DNA from: Chlorocebus sabaeus
Lineage: Eukaryota > Chordata > Mammalia > Primates > Cercopithecidae
Assembly: GCF_047675955.1 (NCBI RefSeq)
Contig: NC_132910.1
Coordinates: forward strand, 108,731,143 to 108,795,142
Direction of reading: 5' to 3'
DNA: 64,000 nucleotides
In this document: piece after piece, positions 35,131 to 45,870 of the stretch
Layout: the number at the start of each line of letters is the position of its first letter
How positions within the stretch are numbered: position 1 is the stretch's first letter
Translations under genes and position numbers: made by a program
Notes under the pieces: generated by a model
What the model was told of the DNA's origin: nothing
The model's database searches: none
What the model saw: only the letters and a program-made list of their open reading frames with translations

Positions 35131-35815
35131 TATTATTTTTCAAAAAACTTACAAGTTTATTAACAAAACAGAAAGCATCCTAAACCCATAATTCTACAGG
35201 CTTACTGAATGTCAAAATGGTTTCCTATCAAATGGCTTGCAAATAATTATTTTTTAAATAAGTCATTTGTTTCTCTAGAATTGAAAAAGTTAAGTTTCTA
35301 AATAAGCAAACAAAAATATATAGGGGAAATAATATGAATATTTGAATTATCTAGTTTTGACCTTTTAATTTTCACAAAAAATACTAGTATAACAATAAAA
35401 TTATGGAGTTATTGAGTTGTAATACAATGGAGTGTAATATATGAATTCACAAAGATAATCATGCCTCTCCAGTATCAGTCAGATAATAAAATTAAAATAC
35501 GATGAATTCCTGTCTTCATTGTAATATATCTATTTTTACATTAAAAGTATTATAAAATGTTAAGTCTCCACACAGCTGTACACAGTAATTTTTTGACTGA
35601 GCATTTACAAAGCCAATAATGGGCCTAAACTCAAATTAGAAGCAATACTTTCCTATTTGACTTCCTACATGATTGTCTGTATTTACATGGGAATCTTTTT
35701 AACACTGTAGTCTAAATGAGTATGCATGACGTTAGCAAACTGTCTACTCAACAGTGAATCAGTACTGGAGGCAACGAATATTGGAATGGGAACTAGTTCA
35801 AGAAAATTTCCCAAT
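35131..35815. other. AT-rich non-coding, no feature recognised
   Basis: Unique AT-rich sequence between the L1MA tail and the TTCC repeat. Confidence 0.5.
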
Positions 35816-35885
35816 CCTTCCTTCCTTTCTTCCTTCCTCCTTTCTTTCCTCTCTATCTTCTTTCCCTGATTCCCTCCTTCCTTCC
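35816..35885. repeat. (TTCC)n pyrimidine microsatellite, degenerate
   Basis: TTCC, TTTC and CTCC units, about 70 bp, interrupted near 35853-35872. On the opposite strand this is the same GGAA-type unit as the array at 18070. Confidence 0.88.
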
Positions 35886-36058
35886 ATGAGATGTGTTCCT
35901 AGAAGTTGATTTCTGCTTTATTAGAGCTCTATAAGGGAAATTCTGCTAAACCCTGTGCAGAGATTAAGACACCTGTTCCCTCACCGAGAGAATAAACATA
36001 GCACAGTAGTATACACACTTGTAACCAAAATTGAACAAGCAAATAAAAATGCAGTGTA
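35886..36058. other. Unique spacer before Alu
   Basis: Short unique segment. Its last bases (AAAATGCAGTGTA) are duplicated after the Alu. Confidence 0.6.
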
Positions 36059-36388
36059 AGCCAGGCATGGTGACTCACAGCAGTAATCCCAGCACTTTGG
36101 GAGGCTCAGGCGGGCAGATCACGAGATCAGTTGTTCAAGACCAGCCTGGCCAACATGACGAAACGTGTTCTACTAAACATCTCTACTAAAAATACAAAAA
36201 TTAGCCAGTTGTAGTGGCACACAACTACAGTCCCAGCTATTCAGGAGGCTGGGGCTCAAGGAGGATGGCTTGACCTACAAAGTGGAGGTTGCAGTGAGCT
36301 GAGATCATGCCACTATACTCCAGCCTAAGTAACAGGGCAAGACTCCATCTCAAAAAAAAAAAAAAAAAAGAAGTCATATGAAGGAAAA
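36059..36388 (+). mobile_element. Alu (AluJ/AluSx type), full length
   Basis: Two arms are complete: AGCCAGGCATGGTGACTCAC at the start, CAGCACTTTGGGAGGCTCAG, AGACCAGCCTGGCCAACATG, then right arm GGAGGTTGCAGTGAGCTGAG and CCATCTC before the A tail (36352-36369). AAAATGCAGTGTA before it and AAAATGCAGTTTA after the tail (36389-36401) are target-site duplications differing at one base. A small internal duplication of the TCTACTAAA words near 36170-36191 adds length. Inactive by divergence. Confidence 0.93.
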
Positions 36389-37138
36389 AAAATGCAGTTT
36401 ACTTTAATTAGCAGTTGATAATTCAGCAAGGGGCATTTCCCACTCCAGGCCTAGTAGTCTCAATTCCACTGTTTACAGTGCATCTGGCTTCTGTAAAGAT
36501 AATTTCTGGTCTCCAGCACACAGCAGCTTATATTACTAAATATTTTAGATGAGCTCTGTAATCTTGAGGTCATTTCCATCCACTTCAAAATGACTATTTC
36601 TCCCGAAAGCTTGTGAGAGGAAAGAGTAAATATAGTACAAACTTAAACCCTTCATATTCAAGCAATTTCTAAATAAATATTTATATTTCTTAATTTGATA
36701 GTAATGACAATAGTGGCATAGGAAAGTGGTTATGAAAATGACATTTTCACTATAGTAAACTATGAATAAAAACATATTACTGTTTCTGTTTTTGGAACAG
36801 GAAGTTTAATGTGCAACTTGGGTGAAATTGGAATGTTTTGTTAATGTACAATAAAAAATTTAAAATGCCTCATATTCTAGTAATGGGAAAGACAATCATA
36901 TCTCCCCAAACAATAATGCATTGATTATCATTTCACACATATATAGTCACTCAAACTTATTTCCAGTGGATTTAATATAAATACATCTGTCATCTTATTG
37001 CTATCAATTCGTAGGATTAAAAGTTTTTATTAAAAGTACAATTTCAACTTTCACAGAAGGAAAGGAATTAGAGAAAAAAGATAAAAGTGAAAATGAGAAG
37101 TGAGAATCTGACTCAAACTTTTTTTCTCTCTCTCTCTC
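36389..37138. other. AT-rich non-coding, no feature recognised
   Basis: Unique AT-rich sequence with a CT run (37126-37140) merging into the T tail of the next Alu monomer. Confidence 0.5.
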
Positions 37139-37273
37139 TTTTTTTTTTTAGGGTGGAAATGAGGCCTAGCTATGCTGCCCAGGCTGATCTCAAACTCCTG
37201 GGCTCAAACAATCCTCCCACCTCAACCTCCCAAATTGCTGGGATTACAGATGTGAGCCACCATCTATGGCTGG
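37139..37273 (-). mobile_element. Free left Alu monomer (FLAM-like), antisense
   Basis: T run, then GGTGGAAATGAGGCCTAGCT, GCCCAGGCTGATCTCAAACT, CTGGGCTCAAACAATCCTCC, CCTCCCAAATTGCTGGGATT and GTGAGCCACCATCTATGGCT: the complement of one left arm only, about 130 bp, with its own A tail. The absence of a right arm suits a fossil FLAM or a truncated AluJ. Confidence 0.82.
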
Positions 37274-37410
37274 GAGAATTTGGAAATCAAAAGAAAGAAA
37301 GAAAAAAAAAAACAAAAAGGAAGTTGAGTCCACCTGTGCATGGTCCACTTAAAATCTGGGGAGGATCCAAAGATGGAAAAAAAAAAAAAAAAAAAAAAGA
37401 AGAAGAAATT
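37274..37410. repeat. A-rich simple repeats
   Basis: An A-rich run with GAAA units (about 37291-37318) and a 22-nt A run with GAA units (37377-37407), separated by about 55 bp of unique sequence. Confidence 0.85.
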
Positions 37411-37914
37411 TCGTCCCAGTCAAAGAGAACATAGTGACTAGAATTGCCAAGGCAAAGCCACAGCCATGGAAAATTCCAACATACAAAAGTAATAATGTAT
37501 CTTTGAATTGGGCATGGTGAATGTTACTCCAGGCATATGAGATTTACAGAAATCTAAGCAGATTTCCAGCTGGAGGTCAATAGCAGGACCCTGGTCCCTA
37601 GGAAGGTGAATGGAAGGGAAGCCATCTTCTAGAGGCACTCGAGTACCAGGCAGATTACCAAAATGGGTATTCAGTTACCATCGTGATACATAAGGAGAGG
37701 AATCAATTTGGGGGAGTTTCATTACTGAGCTAGAGGTGATTACAAGGTATTAAAGTTGTGAATTTCGCTCAACACCCTCCCAAAACATTACTAAATTGAC
37801 AAGAAGGGAAGAGGAACAACTCTTTAAATCCACAAAGACAAAAGAATAGAAGAGAGGGCAACAGTAACTGATTTATATCAGCAAATTTTGGAAAACCTAC
37901 AAGTATCTAATAAA
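37411..37914. other. Non-coding, no feature recognised
   Basis: Unique sequence with no recognised repeat or exon. Confidence 0.5.
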
Positions 37915-38145
37915 TCCAAACATTTATCTAGCACCTATTTACTTGCTGGATATTTTTATAAGTACTTTAATTGTTGTACTAGTCCTGTGAGTCAGGCAAT
38001 ATTATTATCTACAATTGACTGGCGAGGAAGGCACTGAAAGGCTGAAGAAGTTATCCAAGATCATTTACTTCATAGGTGGCAGTAAAGATTTGAACCAAAG
38101 CAGTTTATCCCCAGAGCCTGGACACCTAAACACTATTTGTCATGT
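37915..38145 (-). mobile_element. MIR SINE, antisense
   Basis: CATTTATCTAGCACCTATTT at 37921, TGTGAGTCAGGCAATATTAT at 37986, GGCACTGAAAGGCTGAAGAA near 38030, TATCCAAGATCATTTACTTC at 38052 and GATTTGAACCAAAGCAGTTT near 38087 follow antisense MIR order. Confidence 0.85.
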
Positions 38146-39469
38146 TGCTCTGGGTGGTAAATGACTCACAAGGATGCAGAAAGTTCTCATTTACCTGCCT
38201 GTCTGGGGAGAAAACTGCATGAGTTAATTTATTATGTTTGGGCCACAGAATCTCAGAAGGACTCAGGAATTGGAGACATGTACTTTTGAAGCAGGTGAAA
38301 TGGGTGTCTGTGGGATAGCAGGGAAGCAGAAAGCAGAGGACTGGTTAACTCCACTGCCCTCTCTGTACATGAAGTAATTAGTCCTGCAGACCTGGAGACA
38401 CACATCAAGAAGAGCTGATGTGCTGTACCACAGACTAGGGAAGTCTACAGACAGAATAATGAGATTTCTGGCCTCCTCAGAACTTTCAGCTTGCAAATTG
38501 CAACAACCAAACCAGAGACTTAGATGGAGAGACCAAGAGAAAACCACATATTCACACTTGGAAATGGGTTTACTCATTGATATGCCTTCATACTTAAGCC
38601 CTACTCAGGTACGCAATGCTTCCTTTTACTCTGTAATATGAATGAACAAGCAAACAAGAACAGAGAAAACTTTTGTAAGACTAGAGATAGAAACCAAAGA
38701 GAGAAAAAAAGGAGTAATTTTGTAGGAAGGAGAGACAATGTGGGGAACAGAAGAAATTTTCAGAAAACCTGTAACTACCATTCTCAGAAACATTAGGGGG
38801 AAATACTGCCTTCATGATGCAAGAACCTAAGAATGGATTGGGCTTTTAAGCAGAAAATGGGTCAGCTGGGAAGGGAGGAAGGCTGTGGAGAACAGAAGTT
38901 GGAAGGGCCTGATTAGAACTATTTGGAAAGAAGGGCAAAGGGCCACTAATGACTGTCAGAGGTGGAATGCAATAGCTCCGGTAATGGGAAGCTTTACTCC
39001 AAAGTCCACTATCTTTTGTGAAAATATATTTCTTCACATTATGTACCAAAAAAAAAAAAAAAAAAAAAAAAAGGAAGCAAAACTATATGTCTTTTCCCAA
39101 TGCTATTTCCGCAATGAAAAGAGAAGGGAAGGTGCTCACTACCACTTGAGAAACAGATATGTTATGTGTAGGGAGGAGGATAGAAATTATAATTCTGCAG
39201 TGTGTCTTAATAGAAGGAACACCGATGATGGGAAGAGACATAACTTGGTTGAAATGACAGCTGTAGTTCAGTCATGTTGTTTTCACTCTTTGCATTTGTG
39301 TCCTCGCTGGTAAATGGGGAGAATATCATGTACCACATAGAGTAGGTTACATGATATAGAAAATGTGAAATGCTTTTCGAATTCTAGTTATATAAGAAAG
39401 ATAATACCTCCTCCATGGATACTCTACATAGCAACCAAACAAAATCATGACAACTTGCTATTTCCTTGC
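38146..39469. other. Non-coding with poly-A tract
   Basis: Unique sequence. Open frames of 104 codons (38263-38577, minus) and 142 codons (38885-39313, plus) have no recognisable domains. The plus one reads through the poly-A tract as a Lys run, which shows it is not a gene. Confidence 0.5.
39049..39072. repeat. Poly-A, 24 nt
   Basis: Uninterrupted A run after TTATGTACC. There is no AATAAA nearby and no recognised body upstream, so it is not a clear processed-pseudogene tail. Confidence 0.92.
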
Positions 39470-40670
39470 TCGTTCATCAATGCACACTCTTCAGTATATA
39501 TTTTTGACTGCTGCTAATGACCAGGTACTTTTCTAGATACTGAGGGCACTGTAATGAATGGAACAATCAGAAATCTCGGACTTGACTTTCTTCTGGAGGG
39601 GGAGAATGAATCAATCATAAGACAGGTAGCATTTCAGACTGAGATAAATGCTATGGATTAAAACAGAGAGCAAGAACAGGAAGAGCAAAGTGGAGAGCTT
39701 ACAAGTTTAACTAAGACGGTAAGGGAAAGCCTCACAGAAAAAGGTAATATTTAAGTAAAAGTTAAAGGTGTTGAAGAAGAGAAGCACATAAATATCTTAG
39801 GAAAGGAATTTTCAGGCAGAAGAAAAAGTAAGTGACAATACCCCAAGGCATGGTCTGGTCTAGCTGGCTAAAGGACCAACAAAGAAATCCGTGCAGTAAG
39901 AGAAGAATGAACCAGGGTGATAGTAATAAATAAAGTTGGAAGTGAAAGGGCGAGGGATAGAGCTTGTGAGCTTTAGCAGGGATTACAAGACCATTGGCTT
40001 CTACTCTTCATGAGACGGGATGCCAAAGCTGGGTTTTAAGCAGAGGAGTCGACAGTCACAATTATTTGTTACAAGGATCACTATGGAAAATCTATTGATA
40101 ATAGACTATTGGGAAACTGGTCAGACATTTAATGCAATTATTCAAGTCAAAAGTGATAGTGGCCTGGTAGTGATGGAGGCAATGAGGAGTAGTTGGATCG
40201 TGGATGTATTTTAAAGGTAGAGCCTACAGGAATTGCTGACTTCAGATGAGGTATGAGACAAAGGAAGGAGTCAAAGATAACATCAAGGGTTTGGGCCTCA
40301 GTCACTGGAAAAATAAAAGTTACTATCAACTGAAAGGAGACAGGCTGTGATAAGAACAAGTTTAGAAAGGGAGGTGAAATCAGGGGTCATATTTTGGATG
40401 TGTTAAGTTTGAGCTGCCAATTATAAATGTAAGCAGAGATATTAAGCAGGTAGCTGGATATATGGGTCTGGAGTTCAGGGGAGAGGACCAGGCTAGAGAT
40501 ACAAATTTGCAGTTGTCAGCATATATATAGAATTTATAGCCATGAGACTGGATGAGATCACTAATGGAATTAGTATAAAGGGAAGGGAAAAAAAAAAAGA
40601 TGGAAGGACTAAGCCCTGGACACTGCAATGTTACAACTAACTAAATCAATGGAGATAGAATCAAGGAAAG
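39470..40670 (-). mobile_element. L2 LINE, antisense, with decayed reverse-transcriptase frame
   Basis: The longest L2 copy here, about 1.2 kb. The plus strand is antisense L2: AGGTACTTTTCTAGATACTG near 39523, TTTTAAGCAGAGGAGTCGAC at 40035, GGTAGAGCCTACAGGAATTG at 40217 and GTCTGGAGTTCAGGGGAGAG at 40466. On the minus strand, frames 40380-40628 and 40147-40359 keep ORF2 residues: SDLIQSHGYKFYIYADNCKF contains YADN where L2 has the catalytic YADD. They lie in different frames, and stops separate them. Inactive fossil, collinear with the antisense copies at 6183 and 25982. Confidence 0.88.
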
Positions 40671-41329
40671 CAAAATTATAAAGATTTTCTCCCATGAATA
40701 AGCAGAGAAAAACTAGAACTGTGCCTGGACAAATTGTTTGCCTATGTTGAACAAGCAATTAATAGTATTAAATGTGTAAACACATCCAGTCTGCAGAGAG
40801 GAAAATAGAGATCTGCAAAGTCAGGTTAAGACAGAGAGAGGCAATTTTCCTGACAACTTTCCAATTCCTGTGTGACCCAGCTGTATTTTATGTCCTACAT
40901 TTTTATGTTCCCCGTGGATTCTTTGGGTTAAATCTCTTATTACTCAAGCTAGTTTGAGTGGCCTTCTACTCTTTATAAACAAATTACCCCTGACAACAAA
41001 TTATTTTACCTTCTGCACCCAAAAACCACTCTAGCTTAAATTGTTCTGCCTACAACTTCAATAATGGTAGAAGCCTAATACACGCAGCCTCATCTTGCAC
41101 CCAGGCTACAGCTGGACATCTGACCCAAAAGGAATCATAAATGCTTTAAGCCAAACGTTTTGTCTCTGGAAAATTTAAATGAAGGTCACAGACAAGTAAA
41201 TTAAGAGTCACAGTTCATGTGACCTATAAACTCACATGGCGCTATAGTGGAAATAAATCAGAACAAGCCAGAAGCATATGCAACAGGAAATGAAGGGAAG
41301 CAGAGAAGTCGTTTGTAAGCAGAGAAACT
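40671..41329. other. Non-coding, no feature recognised
   Basis: Mostly unique. The phrase CTCAAGCTAGTTTGAGTGGC near 40943 resembles the 3' part of an old LTR, but I cannot extend it. Confidence 0.45.
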
Positions 41330-41489
41330 AGGCGAGCACAGAGAAATTAGATGGCATCTATCTAGTTGGGTGGCATAGATGCACAGAGAGAAGCAGGGAT
41401 AAAAGACTCCAAGACTCAAGAGTAAATTATCTTCTTAAGCTGCCATGCTTGCTGTGATTTGTTATACACAGTATTAGATAACTAAAACA
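41330..41489 (+). mobile_element. Probable MaLR-like LTR 3' end, sense
   Basis: CCATGCTTGCTGTGATTTGT near 41442 followed by AGATAACTAAAACA ending at about 41489 is the typical closing phrase of MLT-type LTRs. The upstream part (AGAGAGAAGCAGGGATAAAA near 41383) is consistent but decayed. The 5' limit is arbitrary. Confidence 0.4.
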
Positions 41490-41662
41490 TTTTGGCTTAT
41501 TTTACCCTTATACAAAACATAAAGAATACATATGCTTCATCAAATGTTTGAAAGATTCATAATGCAACCCAAAATGCATGTATTTCTTTATGTTTTTTAA
41601 AATGTTAAAGATCACTTTATTACTCATTAGCCTTTGATACTAGAATCTGAATTGACTTGTTC
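41490..41662. other. Unique spacer
   Basis: Short AT-rich unique segment between the LTR-like end and the L1 tail. Confidence 0.5.
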
Positions 41663-42770
41663 TTTTTTTTTTTTTTTTATACTTTAAGTTCTAGGGTACA
41701 TGTGCATAATGTGCAGGTTTGTTACATATGTATATTTGTGCCATGTTGGTGTGCTGCACCCATCAACTCGTCAGCACCCATCAACTCGTCATTTACATCA
41801 GGTATAACTCCCAATGCAATCCCTCCCCCCTCCCCCCTCCCCGTGATAGGCCCCGGTGTGTAATGTTCCCCTTCCCGAGTCCGAGTGATCTCATTGTTCA
41901 GTTCCCACCTATGAGCGAGAACATGCGGTGTTTGGTTTTCTGTTCTTGCAATAGTTTGCTGAGAATGGTTTCCAGCTGCATCCATGTCCCTACAAAGGAC
42001 ACAAACTTATCCTTTTTGATGGCTGCATAGTATTCCATGGTATATATGTGCCACATTTTCTTAATCCAGTCTGTCACTGATGGACATTTGGGTTGATTCC
42101 AAGTCTTTGCTATTGTGAATAGTGCCGCAATAAACATACGTGTGCATGTATCTTTATAGCAGCATGATTTATAATCCTTTGGGTATATACCCAGTAATGG
42201 GATGGCTGGGTCATATGGTACTTCCAGTTCTAGATCCTTGAGGAATCGCCATACTGTTTTCCATAATGGTCGAACTAGTTTACAATCCCACCAACAGTGT
42301 AAAACTGTTCCTATTTCTCCACATCCTCTCCAGCACCTGTTGTTTCCTGATTTTTTAATGATTGCCATTCTAACTGGTGTGAGATGGTATCTCATTGTGG
42401 TTTTGATTTGCATTTCTCTGATGGCCAGTGATGATGAGCATTTTTTCATGTGTCTGTTGGCTGCATGTATGTCCTCTTTTGAGAAATGTCCGTTCATATC
42501 CTTTGCCCACTTTTTGATCGGGTTGTTTGTTTTTTTCTTGTAAATTTGTTTGAGTTCCTTGTAGGTTCTGGATATTAGCCCTTTGATGAGTAGATTGCAA
42601 AAATTTTCTCCCATTCTGCAGGTTGCCTGTTCACTCTGATGGTAGTTTCTTTTGCCGTGCAGAAGCTCTTTAGTTTAATTAGATCCCATTTGTCAATTTT
42701 GGCTTTTGTTGCCGTTGCTTTTGGTGTTTTAGACATGAAGTCCTTGCCCATGCCTATGTCCTGAATGGTA
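41663..42770 (-). mobile_element. Young L1PA-class LINE 3' end, antisense
   Basis: T16 then ATACTTTAAGTTCTAGGGTA, the exact complement of the L1 3' terminus; the C-rich block at 41821-41842; and the ORF2 end. A minus-strand frame of 238 codons (41898-42614) covers the C-terminal end of ORF2, including HFSKEDIHAANRHMKKCSSS and YNPAIP-like residues (YDPAIPLLGIYPKD), and is open to the ORF2 stop. It is 5'-truncated at 42770, about 1.1 kb of 6 kb, so there is no endonuclease or RT catalytic core and no mobility. The wording GGCCCCGGTGTGTAATGTTC in the 3' UTR looks like Old World monkey L1. An 18-bp tandem duplication lies in the 3' UTR (41756-41791). Confidence 0.96.
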
Positions 42771-43175
42771 ACTGATTATTCTGTGGGTTGAGTGGAATTG
42801 GCTGGGCAGATCTTGCTTGGGGTCTCCCTGGAAGTACAGTCAGATGTCAGCTGGAGCTGCAGTCATCTGAAAGCTCAAATGGGCTGGACATCAAAACAGC
42901 TCATTCACACGGCTCGCAGAGATGTGGGCTGTTGTCTTACTTGGGGCTGCCAGCTGGAGGGCCTACATGTGGTCTCTCCATGTGACTTGGACTTCCCACA
43001 GTATGGTGGCTGGGTTCCAAAAGAAAGCATCCCAGGAGTAAACGTTCCAAAGACCCAGGCTTCTTGCAACATAGCCTCAGAAGTCCCAGAAAGTCACTTC
43101 CACAGCAATGCACTGGTTGAGCCAGTCACCAAGGCCAGCCCAGTTTCAAAGGGTTGAGATTTAGACTCCACCTTT
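42771..43175 (-). mobile_element. Probable MaLR/ERVL-type LTR, antisense
   Basis: TCTGTGGGTTGAGTGGAATT at 42780, GGAGCTGCAGTCATCTGAAA at 42852, CAGCTCATTCACACGGCTCG at 42898, CCTCAGAAGTCCCAGAAAGT at 43075 and AGCCAGTCACCAAGGCCAGC at 43120 resemble the antisense of an old MLT-type LTR. Family and ends need an alignment. Frames at 42788-42985 and 42792-43157 lie wholly inside it and are not genes. Confidence 0.5.
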
Positions 43176-43596
43176 TGATACGAAAAACAAGATGTACACA
43201 GAGGGAAGGAAAGAGGCTACCAACCACACCTTCATCTTCTGTCTCCCATCCTAGCATCTCTATTCCAGTGTGTTAGAAGGGAAAATAACTCATACAATTA
43301 CAATAAAATTTGTTATTTGGTTGTAAAAAAAAAAAAAAAAAAGAAGAAGAAGAAGAAGACTCCAAGACTTCACAGTTCTATAGCAAGGGGATCCTCTTAG
43401 ATTGGAATTCCAACCTCGGCCTCAGAGGGCTGACTGTGTTTTGCATTTTGTTTTTGGATATTTACAAACTTTTGTCACTCTTTCAACAAACCTTTGGAGG
43501 GACTGCTGTTGCTTTCAATTACAGCCTTGACCAGCTGAGGAAGACTTCAAGGAGCTTCATGAGTTTGGACTTGAAGGATAAATTTTTGCTTGAAGG

Positions 43597-43633
<37 letters not shown>

Positions 43634-43654
43634 TATTTGGAAAGGTAAGGGAAT
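43176..43654. repeat. Unique segment with A/GAA and poly-T repeats
   Basis: A run (43325-43342) followed by (GAA)5 (43343-43359), and a 32-nt poly-T (43601-43632). The sequence between is unique. Both homopolymers stand alone, without an Alu or L1 body. Confidence 0.85.
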
Positions 43655-43862
43655 GGCTAGCAATAATAGTTACCATGTACTGAGTACCTCAATGTGTGCC
43701 TAGTGTTTACAAACATTCTCTCATTTAATTCTCATCACATCCCCATAGAAAAGGTATTATTATCTTCATTTGACAAATGAGGACTAGAAAGGTTTAATGA
43801 ATCCCTAGATTATACAGTCAATAACTGGTATTGTCCGGGAGCCACCTCTGGTCTGTCATACT
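43655..43862 (-). mobile_element. MIR SINE, antisense
   Basis: ATAGTTACCATGTACTGAGT at 43666, TTCTCTCATTTAATTCTCAT at 43715, AAGGTATTATTATCTTCATT at 43751 and TGACAAATGAGGACTAGAAA at 43771 give a clear antisense MIR. Confidence 0.88.
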
Positions 43863-44574
43863 CCAAAATTCTCTTAAACATTCTGCTATAATGTTTCCAG
43901 TTTGGGGAAATAACAACAACAAAAATTGGAATCAGGCTTATGGGACAGCCAGTGACAAAGCTGGTCTAATCACTAGGAAGCAATGGAAAATAACATATGA
44001 ACATGAATATGTCTGAAAAATGGTAAGAGAGTAGATAATATGTGCTCTCACTACAAAAATGACAACCATGTGAAGTAATGCATTTGTTAATTAGCATGAT
44101 ACAACCATTCCACAATGTATATGAATTTCAAAACATAATGTTGTGTATGATAAATACATATATTTTACCCATTAAATAATCCATTTGAAGTAAATAAATA
44201 AAGCAATTGAAAAAAATGAAAAAATACTACAAGGTGCCATGAAAGCTCAGTAGATGAGCTTCTACTTTATATTGCATACTATTTAGTATAGCTATTTTAA
44301 GTTATTAAGTATGAAGATAATTGATACCATTAAAGCAAATTCTTAAAAGTCTCAAATGGCAGCAATAAATGTAATGTCTTATTGGAAAAAGGGACAAGAT
44401 GCCTCTGAAGCCATATTTATATCTCTACCCTTGACTTTGCCCTTAAATTTTAGAATTAATTGAACTTGGCATCACCACTTAAATATCTAACGGCTATATA
44501 AAATAACATAACCAAAGGAGCATTGATTATGTGGCCAAACACACGCCCACCTTCTACCTCGTCTCCCCATTCTC
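43863..44574. other. AT-rich non-coding, no feature recognised
   Basis: Unique AT-rich sequence. I see nothing further. Confidence 0.5.
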
Positions 44575-44790
44575 AGTGTTCCCACCATCCACCCAGGCTC
44601 TCAATTCCCAAACATAAGAATTACTCTCATATGTTCCTTTCTCTGTCCATCCTCCTTGTCCAGGCAAAAGAAATCTCGACTGACTCTACCTTCAGATAAT
44701 TTCGAATCTCTCAAGAGCTCTCTCACTACTACCACCAGGCTATTCCAAGTCAAATGGTTACTCCACTTAACCACTGCACAAGCTGCTATA
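44575..44790 (+). mobile_element. L2 LINE fragment, sense
   Basis: CTCTCAATTCCCAAACATAA near 44599, ACTCTCATATGTTCCTTTCT at 44623, CACTACTACCACCAGGCTAT near 44724 and CACAAGCTGCTATAGTGAAT near 44777 match the sense L2 ORF2 end in order. Diverged. The L2 3' end continues at 45275 after a gap. Confidence 0.58.
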
Positions 44791-45274
44791 GTGAATATAT
44801 GTCACCTTATTCTATGTGTAGCTTATGAAACCTTTCTTACATTTATAGCATGTACCATGAAAACTTGCTTCCTGCTCTAGGAGCTGAAATTACAGGATGC
44901 ACATTTCCATAGCTTTTATTCTTATGGAACTTCAGAAACCAAAGACAACTCCCAGGACCTTGAGTCCAAAGCTAGTGACCCATAGAAGTAGACAGACTAG
45001 AACATCTCTGGGGAGGAGTCAATACCCAGAGACAGAATACTGCAGGGCTTCTAAGTGTGCGGAACTGGGTGAGACCTCAGCTGCAGCCTGGTCTACCAGC
45101 TGGGTGATGTAATTCTCATTGTGTTTCTGTTTCCCCAGCCTTGCTGGCAATTCTCTGGGTTAATCAACATACTGACCAAAAAATAAAACTTTCTGCTTAA
45201 ACCAGCCAAAGTTAGTTTCTTTGCTTGCACTTAGGAACTCATTGAGTAAAGCTTCCTTATTCATATTCATCCTG
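44791..45274. other. Gap between two L2 parts, unassigned
   Basis: About 480 bp separates two sense L2 pieces that would otherwise be adjacent. It may be a decayed insertion. A 71-codon frame (44897-45112) has no recognised domain. Confidence 0.4.
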
Positions 45275-45870
45275 CACAGAGAAGCCTGAATGAGTGATCT
45301 GATCCTGTCACTCCCTGGCTTATACCAACCAATAGAATCCCAGCACACCTAGAATCAGAGATGGCTCCTTAAACGAAATCATGTAGGGCCTACAAGACCA
45401 ATATGATCTGACCTGAATGTGTCCTACAACCTTCTTCTTGCCACTGGGTCATTTGTTTCCTATACATCATTCATATTGACTTTCTTTACATTCCTCAGAC
45501 ACAAAGAATTTATTTCTTCTACAGATTCTTGCAGTTACCCCTCATTCTGGATGAATGTCCTTCCACAGATTTTCACATCCTCAGCTTTTTGGTAATAGTG
45601 ATGTCTTACCTCACATAACACCTCCTCTAATGAGCCTTCCTTAACTATCTGATCCTATCACACTCTGAAAATTGCCCAGGTTTCTTTCTTGGCACTTATC
45701 ACTGTTAGAAATCACTTTGTTATTTTATTCATTGACTTAGTATTGTCTGCCCTTCCCTGTCCCACCTGATGCACACATATAAGCTTAAAGAGTGAATATT
45801 TTGTTCACATCTATATTTCTGGTGCCTAGAACAGTGTCTGGTCCATAGGTTGGCACTCCGTGTTGATAAG
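45275..45870 (+). mobile_element. L2 LINE 3' region, sense
   Basis: TGATCTGATCCTGTCACTCC near 45294, ATGTAGGGCCTACAAGACCA at 45381, GATCTGACCTG near 45406, CTCCTCTAATGAGCCTTCCT at 45622, CTTGGCACTTATCACTGTTA near 45688, and GGTGCCTAGAACAGTGTCTG at 45821 reproduce the sense L2 3' end in order. The final AATAAAT tail is missing. Confidence 0.85.

Noticed and set aside
37439..37638. Unique sequence with a 66-codon minus frame as a candidate gene
   Set aside because: Short, no homology recognised, no splice or promoter context.
39049..39072. Poly-A run as the tail of a processed pseudogene
   Set aside because: No AATAAA within the preceding 40 bp, no recognisable cDNA body upstream and no target-site duplication that I could find.
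38885..39313. 142-codon plus-strand open frame
   Set aside because: It reads through a 24-A run as poly-Lys and has no domain or cross-frame support.
41898..42614. 238-codon minus-strand open frame with clear protein homology
   Set aside because: It is the C-terminal end of L1 ORF2 in a 5'-truncated copy, not a host gene.
42792..43157. 121-codon plus-strand open frame
   Set aside because: It lies on the antisense strand of an LTR-like repeat and shows no recognisable protein features.
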